A DNA stretch of 64,000 nt. Source: Cellulomonas marina. GTDB lineage: Bacteria > Actinomycetota > Actinomycetes > Actinomycetales > Cellulomonadaceae. The stretch's first letter is position 1, and every line of letters starts with the position of its first letter. Shown piece after piece: positions 15,853-25,909 of this stretch. The stretch is from contig NZ_FOKA01000012.1 in NCBI RefSeq assembly GCF_900111925.1, positions 1 through 64,000 of the forward strand. Direction: 5' to 3'. The position numbers and the translations under genes are program-made. Under the pieces are notes generated by a model that was given only the letters and a program-made list of their open reading frames with translations, did no database searches and was not told the DNA's origin.

Positions 15853-15859
15853 CGCCGCC

Positions 15860-16405
15860 GTGGACCTCAGCGAGTTCGACACCGCTCCCCCGGACGAGGC
15901 GCGCGCGGCGGCCGGCGTGTGGGCGGCCGTGCCGTCCTGGGTCGACGCCCTCGTCGCCGGCCGCCCCTGGGGCGACCTGGAAGCACTCGCCGCCCGCGCC
16001 GATGCGCTCGCCCGCACCTGGACCCGCGCGGAGGTGGAGGCCGCGCTCGCCCACCACCCGCGCATCGGCGAGCGGCCCGTCGGGGACGACGCCGGGGCGG
16101 CGGCGTCGCGCCGGGAGCAGGCCGCGGTGGCCGGTGCCGGCACGTCCGTGACCGAGGCCCTCGCCGCGGGGAACGCCGCCTACGAGCGCCGCTTCGACCG
16201 CGTCTTCCTCATCCGGGCCGCGGGGCGCTCCCCCGAGGAGATCCTCGCCCACCTGCGGCGGCGCCTCGACGCCGACCCCGACGAGGAGAGCGCCGAGGTC
16301 GCGGACCAGCTCCGGCAGATCGCCCTCCTCCGGCTGCGGACCTCCCTCACGGCCGCTCCGGCCGCCGCACCGGCCGCCCCGCCCGCACCGGCGGTGGCCC
16401 CGTGA
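15860..16405 (+). CDS. uraD: OHCU decarboxylase
   Basis: This 181-residue protein would convert 2-oxo-4-hydroxy-4-carboxy-5-ureidoimidazoline (OHCU) to (S)-allantoin with loss of CO2. This is the last step of urate breakdown to allantoin. The catalytic His lies in AHHPRIGE (H66), and the conserved SRREQ with E86 follows. The C-terminal half contains NAAYERRFDRVFLIRAAGRSPEEIL, seen as YERRFDRVFLIRAAGRS, the usual family block. The last about 20 residues are an Ala/Pro tail. Its stop overlaps the uraH start as GTGA, so both products, which act consecutively, are made together. Confidence 0.93.
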   Translation: MDLSEFDTAPPDEARAAAGVWAAVPSWVDALVAGRPWGDLEALAARADALARTWTRAEVEAALAHHPRIGERPVGDDAGAAASRREQAAVAGAGTSVTEALAAGNAAYERRFDRVFLIRAAGRSPEEILAHLRRRLDADPDEESAEVADQLRQIALLRLRTSLTAAPAAAPAAPPAPAVAP

Positions 16406-16782
16406 CGGGCACGGTGCGCAGCCACGTGACGACCCACGTGCTCGACGGCTCCCGCGGCCGGCCCGCCGTCGGCGTCACGGTCCGCCTCACAGCCCCGGAC
16501 GGCACGGTCGTGGCGACCGCCGTCACCGACGCCGACGGGCGCGTCGGCGAGCTCGGCCCCCCGGCCCTCGCACCCGGCACCTGGTCGCTCACGTTCGAGA
16601 CGGGCGCCTACTACGCGGCGCTCGCCGTGGACACCTTCTACCCGGCCGTGACGGTGGCCTTCACGGTCCCGGCCACCGAGGAGGTGCCGGCCCTCGACGC
16701 GCCCGGTCCGGCGCGGACGGCCCACCTGCACGTGCCGCTGCTGCTGAGCCCGTACGCCTACTCGACGTACCGCGGCAGCTGA
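16402..16782 (+). CDS. uraH: 5-hydroxyisourate hydrolase (transthyretin-like)
   Basis: This 126-residue, full-length transthyretin-related protein would hydrolyse 5-hydroxyisourate, the uricase product, to OHCU. It has the N-terminal THVLDGSRGRPA motif with the active-site His, the central strand sequence TYPAVTVAF-type segment (DTFYPAVTVAF), and the diagnostic C-terminal tetrapeptide YRGS. The GTG start is coupled to uraD. Urate oxidase and xanthine dehydrogenase genes are not in this window, so the urate-oxidising step must be encoded elsewhere or be absent. Confidence 0.95.
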   Translation: MTGTVRSHVTTHVLDGSRGRPAVGVTVRLTAPDGTVVATAVTDADGRVGELGPPALAPGTWSLTFETGAYYAALAVDTFYPAVTVAFTVPATEEVPALDAPGPARTAHLHVPLLLSPYAYSTYRGS

Positions 16783-16897
16783 GGGGACCACTGGCAGGAC
16801 GGCCGGCAGGGCGGGAGGACAGGCACGGGACGGCGGACGACCGGTCCCGCGCCCCCGTCGGCGTGCGGCACGCCCGTGCCGGTGCCACGCTCGGACC

Positions 16898-17092
16898 ATG
16901 AGCGAGGACACCACCGGCACCGCCGGCGACCAGGACCAGGACCTGCCCACCTCCGACGAGGTCGGCACCGCGGACGACCCGGACGCGGACCCCGGCATGC
17001 TGAACCCCCGCACGGGGGGCGAGGCGTCGGGCGGCGACAGCTCGGGCGACCCGGACGCCGACCCGGACATGCTCAACCCGCGCACGACCTGA
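16898..17092 (+). CDS. small acidic protein with a duplicated DPDADPxMLNPRT motif, unknown
   Basis: The ATG at 16898 opens a 64-residue, strongly acidic, hydrophilic product. Residues about 27-39 and 51-63 are near-identical copies of a 13-residue motif (DPDADPGMLNPRT and DPDADPDMLNPRT), separated by a Gly/Ser/Asp linker. There are no Cys residues, membrane segments or recognisable domain. It is probably disordered apart from the motifs. It stands alone between uraH and the pyk terminator. The duplicated non-low-complexity words (MLNPRT) argue for real coding. I do not recognise the family. No strong ribosome-binding site precedes it. Confidence 0.6.
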   Translation: MSEDTTGTAGDQDQDLPTSDEVGTADDPDADPGMLNPRTGGEASGGDSSGDPDADPDMLNPRTT

Positions 17093-17105
17093 GCAGCGCA
17101 CGGCC

Positions 17106-17160
17106 GCCGCACGACGGCCGCACGACGGCCGCACGACGGCCGCACGACGGCCGCACGACG
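17106..17160. repeat. 11-bp tandem repeat (gccgcacgacg x5)
   Basis: Five exact, contiguous copies of gccgcacgacg lie between the small acidic protein gene and the pyk terminator, with the last copy running into the terminator stem. The unit is not a multiple of three and the region is non-coding. Confidence 0.95.
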
Positions 17161-17200
17161 ACGCCGCCCCCGGGAGTCCTCCTCCCGGGGGCGGCGTCGT
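17158..17200. terminator. 19-bp perfect hairpin, probable bidirectional terminator
   Basis: acgacgccgcccccgggag pairs perfectly with its complement at 17182-17200 around a 5-nt loop. It lies between the convergent small acidic protein gene and pyk. There is no U-tract, which is common for actinobacterial terminators. Confidence 0.8.
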
Positions 17201-17230
17201 CGTCCTGCCCGACCGCGCGGGGCAGCCGCG

Positions 17231-18664
17231 TCAGGCGATGCGGCCGGCCGAGTTCTCGTCGCCGATCTTGTGCACGAGGATCGTGTTCGTCGACCCCACG
17301 ACGCCCACCGGCGTCCCCGCGACGACGACGACGTAGTCGCCGACCTCCGCCAGGCCCTCGCGCTGCAGCGTCTCGTCCACGTGGTTGACCATCGCGTCCG
17401 TGTTCTCCACGTGCGGGACCTGGTAGGTCTTCACGCCCCACGACAGGGACAGCACGTTGCGCACGGCCTCGATGGGCGTGAAGGCCAGCAGCGGGATGGC
17501 CGAGCGCAGCCGGGACATGCGGCGGGCGGAGTCGCCGGACTGCGTGAACGTGACGAGGTACTTCACGTCGAGCACCCCGCCGATCTCGGCGGCCGCCCGC
17601 GTGATCGCGCCACCGCGGGTGTGCGGCGTGGAGCCCAGGGGCGCGATGCGCTCCCGACCCAGCTCCTCGGTGCTCTCGATGATCCGCGCCATCGTGCGGA
17701 CGGCCTCGATCGGGTAGTCGCCGACCGACGTCTCCCCCGACAGCATGACCGCGTCGGCGCCGTCGAGCACCGCGTTGGCGCAGTCCGAGGCCTCGGCGCG
17801 GGTGGGCCGCGGGTTCGTGATCATCGACTCGAGCACCTGCGTGGCGACGATGACGGGCTTCGCGTTGCGGCGGGCCAGCTCGACGGCGCGCTTCTGCACG
17901 AGCGGCACCTGCTCGAGCGGCAGCTCCACGCCCAGGTCGCCGCGGGCGACCATGATGCCGTCGAAGGCGGCGACGATCTCGGAGAGGTTCTCCACCGCCT
18001 GCGGCTTCTCGACCTTGGCGACGACGGGGACGACGCGCCCCTCCTCGTCCATGATCCGGCGCACGTCGTCGTAGTCGGCCGCGGTGCGGACGAAGGACAG
18101 CGCGATGATGTCCGCGCCGATGCGCAGCGCCCAGCGCAGGTCCTCCTCGTCCTTGTCGCTCATCGCGGGGACGGACACCGCGACGCCGGGCAGGTTGAGG
18201 CCCTTGTTGTTCGAGACGGGACCGGCCACCTCGACGCGGGTGACGACGCGCGGGCCCTCGACCGCCGTGACGCGCACGAGCACCTTGCCGTCGTCGATGA
18301 GGATCGGGTCGCCCACGCGGGCGTCCCCCGGCAGGCCCTTGTGGGTCGTCGAGACGAGCTCCTTCGTGCCCTCGACGTCCTCGGTCGTGATGGTGAAGAC
18401 GTCCCCCACCGCGAGGTCGTGCTTGCCCTCGACGAACCGCCCGAGTCGGATCTTCGGGCCCTGCAGGTCGACGAGGACCGCCACCGAGCGGCCGGACGCC
18501 TGGGCCGCGGCCCGGACGTTCTCGTAGACGCGCGTGTGGGCCTCGGTGTCGCCGTGGCTGCGGTTGATGCGGGCCACGTCCATGCCCGCGTCGACCAGCG
18601 CCTGGATCTGCTCGGGGGACTCGGTCGCCGGACCGATGGTGCAGACGATCTTCGCTCTACGCAT
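17231..18664 (-). CDS. pyk: pyruvate kinase
   Basis: This 477-residue enzyme catalyses the last step of glycolysis, phosphoenolpyruvate plus ADP to pyruvate plus ATP. It begins MRRAKIVCTIGPATES and contains LVDLQGPKIRLG, the K+/substrate site region, VAKVEKPQAVENL and GIMVARGDLGVELP. It also has the signature-adjacent IVATQVLESM, with V where most kinases have M, and AVMLSGETSVGDYP. An ordinary housekeeping gene of normal length. A GTG 18 bp upstream (18682) preceded by GGGGGA is an alternative start adding six residues; I prefer the ATG from family length. It is downstream of gltBD on the same strand and ends at the strong hairpin. Confidence 0.95.
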   Translation of the reverse strand: MRRAKIVCTIGPATESPEQIQALVDAGMDVARINRSHGDTEAHTRVYENVRAAAQASGRSVAVLVDLQGPKIRLGRFVEGKHDLAVGDVFTITTEDVEGTKELVSTTHKGLPGDARVGDPILIDDGKVLVRVTAVEGPRVVTRVEVAGPVSNNKGLNLPGVAVSVPAMSDKDEEDLRWALRIGADIIALSFVRTAADYDDVRRIMDEEGRVVPVVAKVEKPQAVENLSEIVAAFDGIMVARGDLGVELPLEQVPLVQKRAVELARRNAKPVIVATQVLESMITNPRPTRAEASDCANAVLDGADAVMLSGETSVGDYPIEAVRTMARIIESTEELGRERIAPLGSTPHTRGGAITRAAAEIGGVLDVKYLVTFTQSGDSARRMSRLRSAIPLLAFTPIEAVRNVLSLSWGVKTYQVPHVENTDAMVNHVDETLQREGLAEVGDYVVVVAGTPVGVVGSTNTILVHKIGDENSAGRIA

Positions 18665-18705
18665 GTTCAGAGCGTATGCCACCGCGTCCCCCGGACCGGG
18701 ACGGA

Positions 18706-18722
18706 CGTCCCACGGTGGGACG
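18706..18722. promoter_or_regulatory. 17-bp palindrome between gltD and pyk
   Basis: cgtcccac and gtgggacg flank a single g in the 72-bp spacer. It could be a gltBD terminator stem (7-bp stem, 3-nt loop) or an operator upstream of pyk. The sequence alone does not decide. Confidence 0.45.
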
Positions 18723-18736
18723 CCCGTCGCCGTGCC

Positions 18737-20221
18737 TCAGGGACGCAGCGCGACGGTGCTGGCGCGCACCGGCGCGGGCAGCTCCGTGCAGCCGGACAGG
18801 TGCTCGTCGACGGCCGCCGCCGCGGCCCGGCCCTCCGCGATCGCCCACACGATGAGCGACTGCCCGCGACCGGCGTCCCCTGCGACGAAGACGCCGGGCA
18901 GCGCGGTGGCGAAGTCGTCGCGCCGCGCGAACGCGCCGCGCGAGGTGACCTCGAGCCCGAGCTGGGCGACCGCGGCCTCCGTCTCGGGCCCCGTGAACCC
19001 CATGGCGACGAGCACGAGGTCCGCCGGCAGGTCCTGCTCCGTGCCGGGGGTCGGCACGCGCGAGCCGTCCGGGCGGTACTCCGTGCGGGCCATGCGCAGG
19101 GTGCGCACGTGCCCGGCGTCGTCGCCCTCCCCGCCGAGGAACGCCACGGTCGAGGCGAGGAACTCGCGCTCGCCGCCCTCCTCGTAGGAGCTGGAGATCT
19201 CGTAGACGACGGGGTCCATGGGCCACGGCTGGCCCTCCGGGCGCTCCTCCGGCGGCCGCTTGCCGATGGCGAGCGTCCGCACGGACGCGGCCCCCTGGCG
19301 CAGAGCGGTGCCGACGCAGTCCGACCCGGTGTCGCCGCCGCCGATGACGACGACGTGCAGGCCCTCGGCGGAGATCGGCGTCCGGTCGAGGCGCCCCGCG
19401 ACGACCTTGTTGGCCGGCGTGAGGAAGTCCATCGCCATGTGCACGCCCGCGAGATCGTTGCCCGGCACGCGCAGCGCGCGCGGCACCGTGGCGCCCGTCG
19501 CGATGACGACGGCGTCGTACCGCGCCCGCAGCTGCTCCCAGCTCACGTCGACACCCACGTGGACACCCGGGCGGAACCGGGTGCCCTCGGCCTCCATCTG
19601 CGCCAGCCGGCGGTCGATGTGGTGCTTCTCCAGCTTGAAGTCCGGCACGCCGTAGCGCAGCAGGCCGCCGATGGCGTCGTCCCGCTCGTAGACCGCCACC
19701 GTGTGCCCCGCGCGCGTGAGCTGCTGCGCGGCGGCCAGCCCGGCGGGGCCGGACCCGACGACCGCCACCGTGTGACCGGTGAGCCGCTGCGGCACCTGCG
19801 GCGCGACGAGCCCCGCGGCGAACGCCTCGTCGATGATCGAGACCTCGACCTGCTTGATCGTCACCGAGGGCTGGTTGATCCCGAGCACGCACGCCGACTC
19901 GCACGGGGCGGGGCAGATGCGGCCGGTGAACTCCGGGAAGTTGTTCGTGGCGTGGAGCCGCTCGATCGCCTCGTCCCACTGCCCGCGCCAGACGAGGTCG
20001 TTCCACTCGGGGATGAGGTTCCCCAGCGGGCAGCCGTTGTGGCAGAACGGGATGCCGCAGTCCATGCAGCGCCCCGCCTGGCGGTTGAGCACGGGGTCCT
20101 GCGACGGGCGGACCGCGAGGTGCTCGTGCACCTCCCGCCAGTCCATGAGTCGCACGGGGACCGGCCGGCTCGGCGGGAGCTCGCGCTCCCGCGTCCGGAG
20201 GAACCCCCTCGGGTCAGCCAT
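18737..20221 (-). CDS. gltD: glutamate synthase (NADPH) small subunit
   Basis: This 494-residue FAD and iron-sulfur protein passes electrons from NADPH to the large subunit of glutamate synthase in ammonia assimilation. The N-terminal [4Fe-4S] cysteines are visible in [18 protein letters not shown] and CPAPCESAC. The FAD-binding motif is [17 protein letters not shown]. The NADPH-binding motif is [13 protein letters not shown], with the closing [16 protein letters not shown]. The ATG start (20221) overlaps the gltB 3' end by 8 bp, so the two subunits are translationally linked. Full length. Confidence 0.96.
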   Translation of the reverse strand: MADPRGFLRTRERELPPSRPVPVRLMDWREVHEHLAVRPSQDPVLNRQAGRCMDCGIPFCHNGCPLGNLIPEWNDLVWRGQWDEAIERLHATNNFPEFTGRICPAPCESACVLGINQPSVTIKQVEVSIIDEAFAAGLVAPQVPQRLTGHTVAVVGSGPAGLAAAQQLTRAGHTVAVYERDDAIGGLLRYGVPDFKLEKHHIDRRLAQMEAEGTRFRPGVHVGVDVSWEQLRARYDAVVIATGATVPRALRVPGNDLAGVHMAMDFLTPANKVVAGRLDRTPISAEGLHVVVIGGGDTGSDCVGTALRQGAASVRTLAIGKRPPEERPEGQPWPMDPVVYEISSSYEEGGEREFLASTVAFLGGEGDDAGHVRTLRMARTEYRPDGSRVPTPGTEQDLPADLVLVAMGFTGPETEAAVAQLGLEVTSRGAFARRDDFATALPGVFVAGDAGRGQSLIVWAIAEGRAAAAAVDEHLSGCTELPAPVRASTVALRP

Positions 20222-23200
20222 GCGCCAGCTCCAGGATCTCGTTCCAGGCACCCGGCGCCATCGGGTCGAGGCCGCGCTGCGCCGCCTCGTCCAGGGCGCG
20301 GCGGATGCGCGCGTACTCCAGCGGCAGCAGCCGGGTGAAGCGGTGCCGCCAGCCGGCGGCGTCGTCGAGCAGCGCGGTCGCGACCTGCGAGCCGGTCTCC
20401 TCGGCGTGCAGGCGCAGCAGGCGCTCGACCGTCGCGGCGTCCTCGTCGTCCAGCGGGTCCAGCGCGAGCTCGCCTCCCGCGGACTGGAGGTTCAGCTGCC
20501 CGTGCACGAGGTCGAGCACGTAGGCCGTCCCGCCGGACATGCCGGCGCCGAGGTTGCGGCCCGTCGGGCCCAGGACCAGCACGGTGCCGCCGGTCATGTA
20601 CTCCAGCCCGTGGTCGCCCACGCCCTCCACGACGAGCGTGGCGCCCGAGTTGCGGACGGCGAAGCGCTCGCCGGCCAGGCCCGAGAGCAGGACCTCGCCG
20701 CTCGTCGCGCCGTAGCCGATGACGTTCCCGGCCACGACGTTGCGGTGCGGGGCCAGCTGCGCGCTGCGGTCGGGCCGCACGACGATCCGGCCGCCGGACA
20801 AGCCCTTGCCGACGTAGTCGTTCGCGTCGCCCTGCAGCCGCAGCGTGATGCCGCGCGGCAGGAACGCGCCGAACGACTGCCCGGCCGAGCCGGTCAGCGT
20901 GATGTCGATGGTGCCCGGGGGCAGCCCGTCGCCGCCGTGCCGGCGCGTGACCTCGTGACCGAGCATCGTCCCGACGGTGCGGTTGACGTTGCGCACGGGC
21001 AGGTCGATGCGGACGGGCTCCCCGCGCTCGAGGGCGTCGGCCGACAGCCGGATGAGCTGCTGGTCGAGCGCCCGCTCCAGGCCGTGGTCCTGCGAGCGGG
21101 ACCGGTGCAGCGTGGAGCCCTCGGCGGGCTCCGGCGCGGCGAGCACCGGCGACAGGTCGAGCCCGGCAGCCTTCCAGTGGTCCACCGCCTGGCGCGCGTC
21201 GAGCAGGTCCACCCGCCCGACGGCCTCCTGCACCGAGCGCAGGCCGAGGGCCGCCAGGTACTCGCGCACCTGCTGGGCCAGGAACTCGAAGAACGTCACG
21301 ACGAACTCCGGCTTGCCCGTGAACCGCGCGCGCAGCTCGGGGTTCTGCGTGGCCACGCCCACCGGGCAGGTGTCGAGGTGGCAGACGCGCATCATGACGC
21401 AGCCCGACACGACGAGCGGCGCGGTCGCGAACCCGAACTCCTCGGCGCCCAGCAGCGCGCCGATGACGACGTCGCGGCCGGTCTTGAGCTGGCCGTCGAC
21501 CTGGACGCTCACGCGGTCGCGCAGGTCGTTGAGGACGAGGGTCTGCTGCGTCTCGGCCAGGCCGATCTCCCACGGCGTCCCCGCGTGCTTGAGCGACGTC
21601 AGCGGGCTCGCGCCCGTGCCGCCGTCGTGGCCCGCGATGAGGACGACGTCCGCGTGCGCCTTGGCCACGCCCGCCGCGACCGTGCCCACGCCGAACTCGC
21701 TGACGAGCTTGACGTGCACCCGGGCGGACGGGTTGGCGTTCTTGACGTCGTGGATGAGCTGCTTGAGGTCCTCGATGGAGTAGATGTCGTGGTGCGGGGG
21801 CGGCGAGATGAGGCCGACGCCCGGCGTGGAGTGCCGGGTCCGCGCGATCCACGGGTACACCTTGTGGCCGGGCAGCTGGCCGCCCTCGCCGGGCTTGGCG
21901 CCCTGGGCGAGCTTGATCTGGATGTCGTCGGCGAAGGTGAGGTACTCGCTGGTGACGCCGAAGCGGCCCGAGGCGACCTGCTTGATCGCCGACCGGCGCT
22001 CCGGGTCGTGCAGGCGCTCGCTCTCCTCGCCGCCCTCGCCCGTGTTCGAGCGGCCGCCGAGCCGGTTCATGGCGATCGCGAGCGTCTCGTGCGCCTCGGC
22101 GGAGATGGAGCCGTAGGACATGGCGCCGGTCTGGAAGCGCTTGACGATCTCGCTGACCGGCTCGACCTCCTCGACCGGCACGGGCGGCAGGACGCCCTCG
22201 CGCAGCTGCAGGAGCCCGCGCAGGGTCATGAGCCGCTCGGACTGCCCGTCGACGCGGTCGGTGTACTCGCGGAACACGTCGTACTGGCGCGAGCGCGTGG
22301 CGTGCTGCAGGCGGAACACCGTCTCGGGGTCGAAGAGGTGGTCCTCTCCGTCCCGCCGCCACTGGTACTCGCCGCCGGAGGCGAGGCGCTGGTGCGCCTG
22401 GCGGTTGCCCGACGCGGGGTAGGCGTCGGCGTGACGCGCCGCGACCTCGGCCGCGACGACGTCGAGCCCGATGCCGCCGAGCCGGCTCGTCGTGCCGGTG
22501 AAGTACTTGTCGACGAAGGGCTGGGACAGGCCGATGGCCTCGAAGACCTGCGCCCCGCGGTAGGAGGCGATCGTCGAGATGCCCATCTTCGACATGACCT
22601 TGAGGACGCCCTTGCCGAGGCCCTTGATGAGGTTGGCGACCGCCTTCTCCGGCTCCACCTGCAGGTAGCCGGAGCGCGCCATGTCCTCGACCGTCTCCAT
22701 GGCGAGGTACGGGTTGACCGCGGCCGCCCCGTAGCCGACCAGGAGCGCGACGTGGTGGACCTCGCGCACGTCCCCCGCCTCCACGACGAGCGACACCTGG
22801 GTGCGGGTGTGCCGGCGCAGGGTGTGGTGGTGCACGGCCGACAGCAGGAGCAGCGACGGGATCGGCGCGAGCTCGGCGTCGGAGTTGCGGTCGGACAGCA
22901 CGAGGAAGCTGACGCCGTCGGCGATCGCCGCGTCGACCTCCGCGAAGATCTCCTCCAGGCGTGCCTCGAGGGCCTCGCCGCCGCCCGAGGCCTTGTACAG
23001 GCCGCGCACGATCGTCGAGCGGAAGTCGTACCGGGGCTCGCGCTGGACGTGCACGATCTTGGCGAGCTGGTCGTTGTCGAGGACCGGGAACGGCAGCACG
23101 AGCTTGCGCGCGTGCTCGGGGCCGTCCGCCAGCAGGTTCGGCTCGGGCCCGATGGCGCCGCCGATCGAGGTGACCAGCTCCTCGCGGATGGCGTCCAGGG

Positions 23201-24770
23201 GCGGGTTCGTCACCTGCGCGAACATCTGCGTGAAGTAGTCGAACAGCAGCCGCGGGCGCGAGGACAGCACGGCGACGGGTGTGTCGGACCCCATGGCGCC
23301 CAGGGGCTCGGCACCCGTGGCGCCCATGGGGCCGAGGATGACCTTGAGCTCCTCCTCCGTGTAGCCGAACGCGCGCTGGCGGCGCCGGACGGAGGCGGCC
23401 GAGTGCGCGACGTGCTCGCGCTCGGGCAGCTGCTCGAGGAAGACGGAGTTCTCCTGCACCCACTGCGCGTAGGGCTTCTGCGCGGCGAGCTGCCCCTTGA
23501 CCTCGTCGTCGGCGACGATCCGGCCCGTGCCGGTGTCGACGAGGAACATGCGGCCTGGCTCGAGCCGGCCCTTGTGCACGATGGTCGCCGGGTCGAGGTC
23601 GAGGACGCCCGCCTCCGACGCGCACACGACGAGCCCGTCCTCCGTGACCCAGAACCGTCCGGGGCGCAGGCCGTTGCGGTCCTGCAGCGAGCCGATGAGC
23701 GTGCCGTCGGTGAAGGTCAGCGCGGCCGGGCCGTCCCACGGCTCCATGAGCGTCGAGTGGTACTCGTAGAAGGCACGCCGCGCCGGGTCCATCGTCGCGT
23801 GGTTCTCCCACGCCTCCGGGACCATCATGAGGATGGCGTGCGGCAGGGACCGCCCCGCCAGGTGGAGGAGCTCGAGCACCTCGTCGAAGGAGCCGGAGTC
23901 CGAGCCCCCGGGCGTGCAGACGGGCAGCAGCGGCGCCAGGTCGCCCAGCGCCTCGGAGGCCAGCCGGCCCTCGCGCGCGGCGACCCAGTTGCGGTTGCCG
24001 CGCACGGTGTTGATCTCGCCGTTGTGCGCGATGAGCCGCATGGGCTGCGCGAGCGGCCAGGAGGGGAACGTGTTCGTCGAGAAGCGCGAGTGCACCAGCG
24101 CGAGCTCGGAGGCGTAGCGCGGGTCCGAGAGGTCGGCGAAGAACGGCTCGAGCTGCGCGGTGGTGAGCATGCCCTTGTAGGTGAGCGTCCGGGAGGACAG
24201 GGACGCGAAGTAGACGCCCGCCTCGCGCTCGGCACGGCGCCGCAGGCGGAAGGCGCGCCGGTCGAGGTCCAGACCCGCCAGGGCGCGGGACGGGTCGGCG
24301 ACGACGAGCTGGCGGAACGCGGGCATGGACGCGCGAGCCGTGGGCCCGACGAGGTCGGCGGTCACCTGCACGTCGCGCCACGCCAGGACGTCGAGCTTCT
24401 CCTCCGCCGCGATCGCGTCGATGCGGCGGCAGGCCTCCGCGCGGGCGGCCTCGTCGGCGGGCAGGAACGCCATGCCGATCGCGTACTGGCCGACCGGCGG
24501 CAGCTCCGCGTCGACGACGTCCCGCAGGAAGGCGTCGGGGATCTGCGTGAGGATGCCCGCACCGTCGCCGGAGTCGATCTCGGCGCCGACGGCGCCGCGG
24601 TGGTCGAGGTTGAGCAGCGCGGTCAGCCCGGCGTCGACGATGTCGCGCCCCGGCGTGCCGCGCAGCGTCGCGACGAACGCGAAGCCGCACGCGTCGTGCT
24701 CGGCCGCGGGGTCGTAGAGACCCTGGGCTCCCGGGACGAGCCCCGGGGGGCTCGCGGGCGTCGTCGACAT
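20214..24770 (-). CDS. gltB: glutamate synthase large subunit
   Basis: This 1518-residue protein makes two glutamates from glutamine and 2-oxoglutarate. The class II glutamine amidotransferase nucleophile is C28 ([11 protein letters not shown]), exposed after removal of a 27-residue propeptide. The central and FMN-binding synthase domains follow, with [17 protein letters not shown] and [12 protein letters not shown]. The [3Fe-4S] cysteines are in [21 protein letters not shown]-terminal GXGXG beta-helix holds [23 protein letters not shown] (seen as TGGTVLVLG and GAGMSGG). It leads the gltB-gltD pair; the 131-bp upstream spacer holds the best -10 of the window. Full length. Confidence 0.97.
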   Translation of the reverse strand: MSTTPASPPGLVPGAQGLYDPAAEHDACGFAFVATLRGTPGRDIVDAGLTALLNLDHRGAVGAEIDSGDGAGILTQIPDAFLRDVVDAELPPVGQYAIGMAFLPADEAARAEACRRIDAIAAEEKLDVLAWRDVQVTADLVGPTARASMPAFRQLVVADPSRALAGLDLDRRAFRLRRRAEREAGVYFASLSSRTLTYKGMLTTAQLEPFFADLSDPRYASELALVHSRFSTNTFPSWPLAQPMRLIAHNGEINTVRGNRNWVAAREGRLASEALGDLAPLLPVCTPGGSDSGSFDEVLELLHLAGRSLPHAILMMVPEAWENHATMDPARRAFYEYHSTLMEPWDGPAALTFTDGTLIGSLQDRNGLRPGRFWVTEDGLVVCASEAGVLDLDPATIVHKGRLEPGRMFLVDTGTGRIVADDEVKGQLAAQKPYAQWVQENSVFLEQLPEREHVAHSAASVRRRQRAFGYTEEELKVILGPMGATGAEPLGAMGSDTPVAVLSSRPRLLFDYFTQMFAQVTNPPLDAIREELVTSIGGAIGPEPNLLADGPEHARKLVLPFPVLDNDQLAKIVHVQREPRYDFRSTIVRGLYKASGGGEALEARLEEIFAEVDAAIADGVSFLVLSDRNSDAELAPIPSLLLLSAVHHHTLRRHTRTQVSLVVEAGDVREVHHVALLVGYGAAAVNPYLAMETVEDMARSGYLQVEPEKAVANLIKGLGKGVLKVMSKMGISTIASYRGAQVFEAIGLSQPFVDKYFTGTTSRLGGIGLDVVAAEVAARHADAYPASGNRQAHQRLASGGEYQWRRDGEDHLFDPETVFRLQHATRSRQYDVFREYTDRVDGQSERLMTLRGLLQLREGVLPPVPVEEVEPVSEIVKRFQTGAMSYGSISAEAHETLAIAMNRLGGRSNTGEGGEESERLHDPERRSAIKQVASGRFGVTSEYLTFADDIQIKLAQGAKPGEGGQLPGHKVYPWIARTRHSTPGVGLISPPPHHDIYSIEDLKQLIHDVKNANPSARVHVKLVSEFGVGTVAAGVAKAHADVVLIAGHDGGTGASPLTSLKHAGTPWEIGLAETQQTLVLNDLRDRVSVQVDGQLKTGRDVVIGALLGAEEFGFATAPLVVSGCVMMRVCHLDTCPVGVATQNPELRARFTGKPEFVVTFFEFLAQQVREYLAALGLRSVQEAVGRVDLLDARQAVDHWKAAGLDLSPVLAAPEPAEGSTLHRSRSQDHGLERALDQQLIRLSADALERGEPVRIDLPVRNVNRTVGTMLGHEVTRRHGGDGLPPGTIDITLTGSAGQSFGAFLPRGITLRLQGDANDYVGKGLSGGRIVVRPDRSAQLAPHRNVVAGNVIGYGATSGEVLLSGLAGERFAVRNSGATLVVEGVGDHGLEYMTGGTVLVLGPTGRNLGAGMSGGTAYVLDLVHGQLNLQSAGGELALDPLDDEDAATVERLLRLHAEETGSQVATALLDDAAGWRHRFTRLLPLEYARIRRALDEAAQRGLDPMAPGAWNEILELAHG

Positions 24771-24837
24771 GGCACCGTCCTCACGGACCCCACGAGGTCC
24801 AGCTGTGCAAGGGGATCGCGGGGACGTCGTCGGCCCA

Positions 24838-24871
24838 CCTGTGTGCAGGCGACTATACGGCCACGCACAGG
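24838..24871 (-). promoter_or_regulatory. gltB promoter: TATAGT -10 inside an inverted repeat
   Basis: On the minus strand TATAGT (24857-24852) lies 82 nt upstream of the gltB ATG. It is flanked by the arms cctgtgtg (24838-24845) and cgcacagg (24864-24871), which pair at 7 of 8 positions. A repressor or activator site overlapping the promoter is plausible. No clear -35 is visible. The remainder of the spacer shows no other signal. Confidence 0.5.
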
Positions 24872-24901
24872 GGCTCGACCGGGTCGTCCCGGCGGGGGCT
24901 C

Positions 24902-25909
24902 TCAGCGCGACCCGAGGGGTCCGTCCGCGGAGCCGGCGGCCTGTCCGGCCTGCGTCCCCGTGGCCGGCACGGCGGCCCCGGGGTCCTGCTCGACGTGCTG
25001 CTCGACGTCCTGCTGGACGTCCTGCTCGGGATCGTGCTCGCGGTCCTGCGGCTGCCCGGGTGCGGGGCGCAGGACCTCGGTGTCGCGGTCGGGGTGCCGA
25101 CGGCCGACGAGCGCGAAGGCTACCAGCGCCCCCAGGCACACCAGGGCGGCGACCCAGACGTTGAGCCGTTGCCCCAGGACCGTCTCCGCGGCGTCGATGC
25201 GCAGCAGCTCGATCCAGAAACGCCCGGCCGTGTACAGCGCCACGTACAGCCAGAACACGCGCCCGTGGCCGAGCCGGCGACGACGGTCGACCACGACGAG
25301 CACCACGGCGGCCGCCAGGTTCCACAGCAGCTCGTAGAGGAAGGTCGGGTGGAACAGCGTCCCGCTGTCGTACCCGGCCGGCAGGTGCGCGTCGTCGATG
25401 CGCAGCCCCCAGGGCAGCGTCGTCGGGCCGCCGAAGAGCTCCTGGTTGAACCAGTTGCCGAGCCGTCCGACCGCCTGGGCGACGAGCAGCCCCGGCGCGA
25501 GCGCGTCCGCGAACGGCGGCAGCCGTACGCCCGCACGTCGGCACCCGATCCAGGCACCGACCGCGCCGAGGGCGATGGCTCCCCAGATGCCGAGGCCGCC
25601 CTCCCAGATCGCGAACGCCCGCCAGGGGTCACCGCCGGGCCCGAAGTAGGCGTCCGGCGAGGACACGACGTGGTAGAGCCGCCCGCCGACGATGCCGAAC
25701 GGCACAGCCCAGAACGCGATGTCGAGCACCTGCTCGGGCTTGCCGCCGCGGGCGGCCCAGCGCCGCTGCGTGAGCAGCGTCGCGGCGACGATGCCCGCGA
25801 GGATGCACAGCGCGTACGCCCGCAGGGGCAGCGGCCCGAGGTGCCACACCCCCTGGGACGGGCTCGGGATGGCGGCCGGCAGCGCGCCGGCCCACGCCGC
25901 GAGGGGCAT
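24902..25909 (-). CDS. lgt: phosphatidylglycerol:prolipoprotein diacylglyceryl transferase
   Basis: This 335-residue integral membrane enzyme attaches diacylglycerol to the lipobox Cys of prolipoproteins. Seven hydrophobic helices are evident. The Lgt signature [13 protein letters not shown] is present, as are the conserved [11 protein letters not shown] and GRFWIELLR blocks. From about residue 275 a hydrophilic tail follows, rich in Gln, Asp, Glu and Val ([15 protein letters not shown]), coded by degenerate 12-bp repeats around 24990-25035. Such C-terminal extensions are common in actinobacterial Lgt. The ATG (25909) shares one base with the trpA stop, the conserved trpA-lgt arrangement. Confidence 0.95.
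   Translation of the reverse strand: MPLAAWAGALPAAIPSPSQGVWHLGPLPLRAYALCILAGIVAATLLTQRRWAARGGKPEQVLDIAFWAVPFGIVGGRLYHVVSSPDAYFGPGGDPWRAFAIWEGGLGIWGAIALGAVGAWIGCRRAGVRLPPFADALAPGLLVAQAVGRLGNWFNQELFGGPTTLPWGLRIDDAHLPAGYDSGTLFHPTFLYELLWNLAAAVVLVVVDRRRRLGHGRVFWLYVALYTAGRFWIELLRIDAAETVLGQRLNVWVAALVCLGALVAFALVGRRHPDRDTEVLRPAPGQPQDREHDPEQDVQQDVEQHVEQDPGAAVPATGTQAGQAAGSADGPLGSR

Noticed and set aside
17106-17160. A CRISPR-like array
   Set aside because: The repeats are contiguous 11-bp units with no spacers and there are no cas genes.
19779-25337. A very long plus-strand open frame antisense to gltB
   Set aside because: It is a shadow of gltB in GC-rich DNA: its translation is dominated by Arg, Ala, His and Gly with no domain, while the minus strand gives an intact glutamate synthase.
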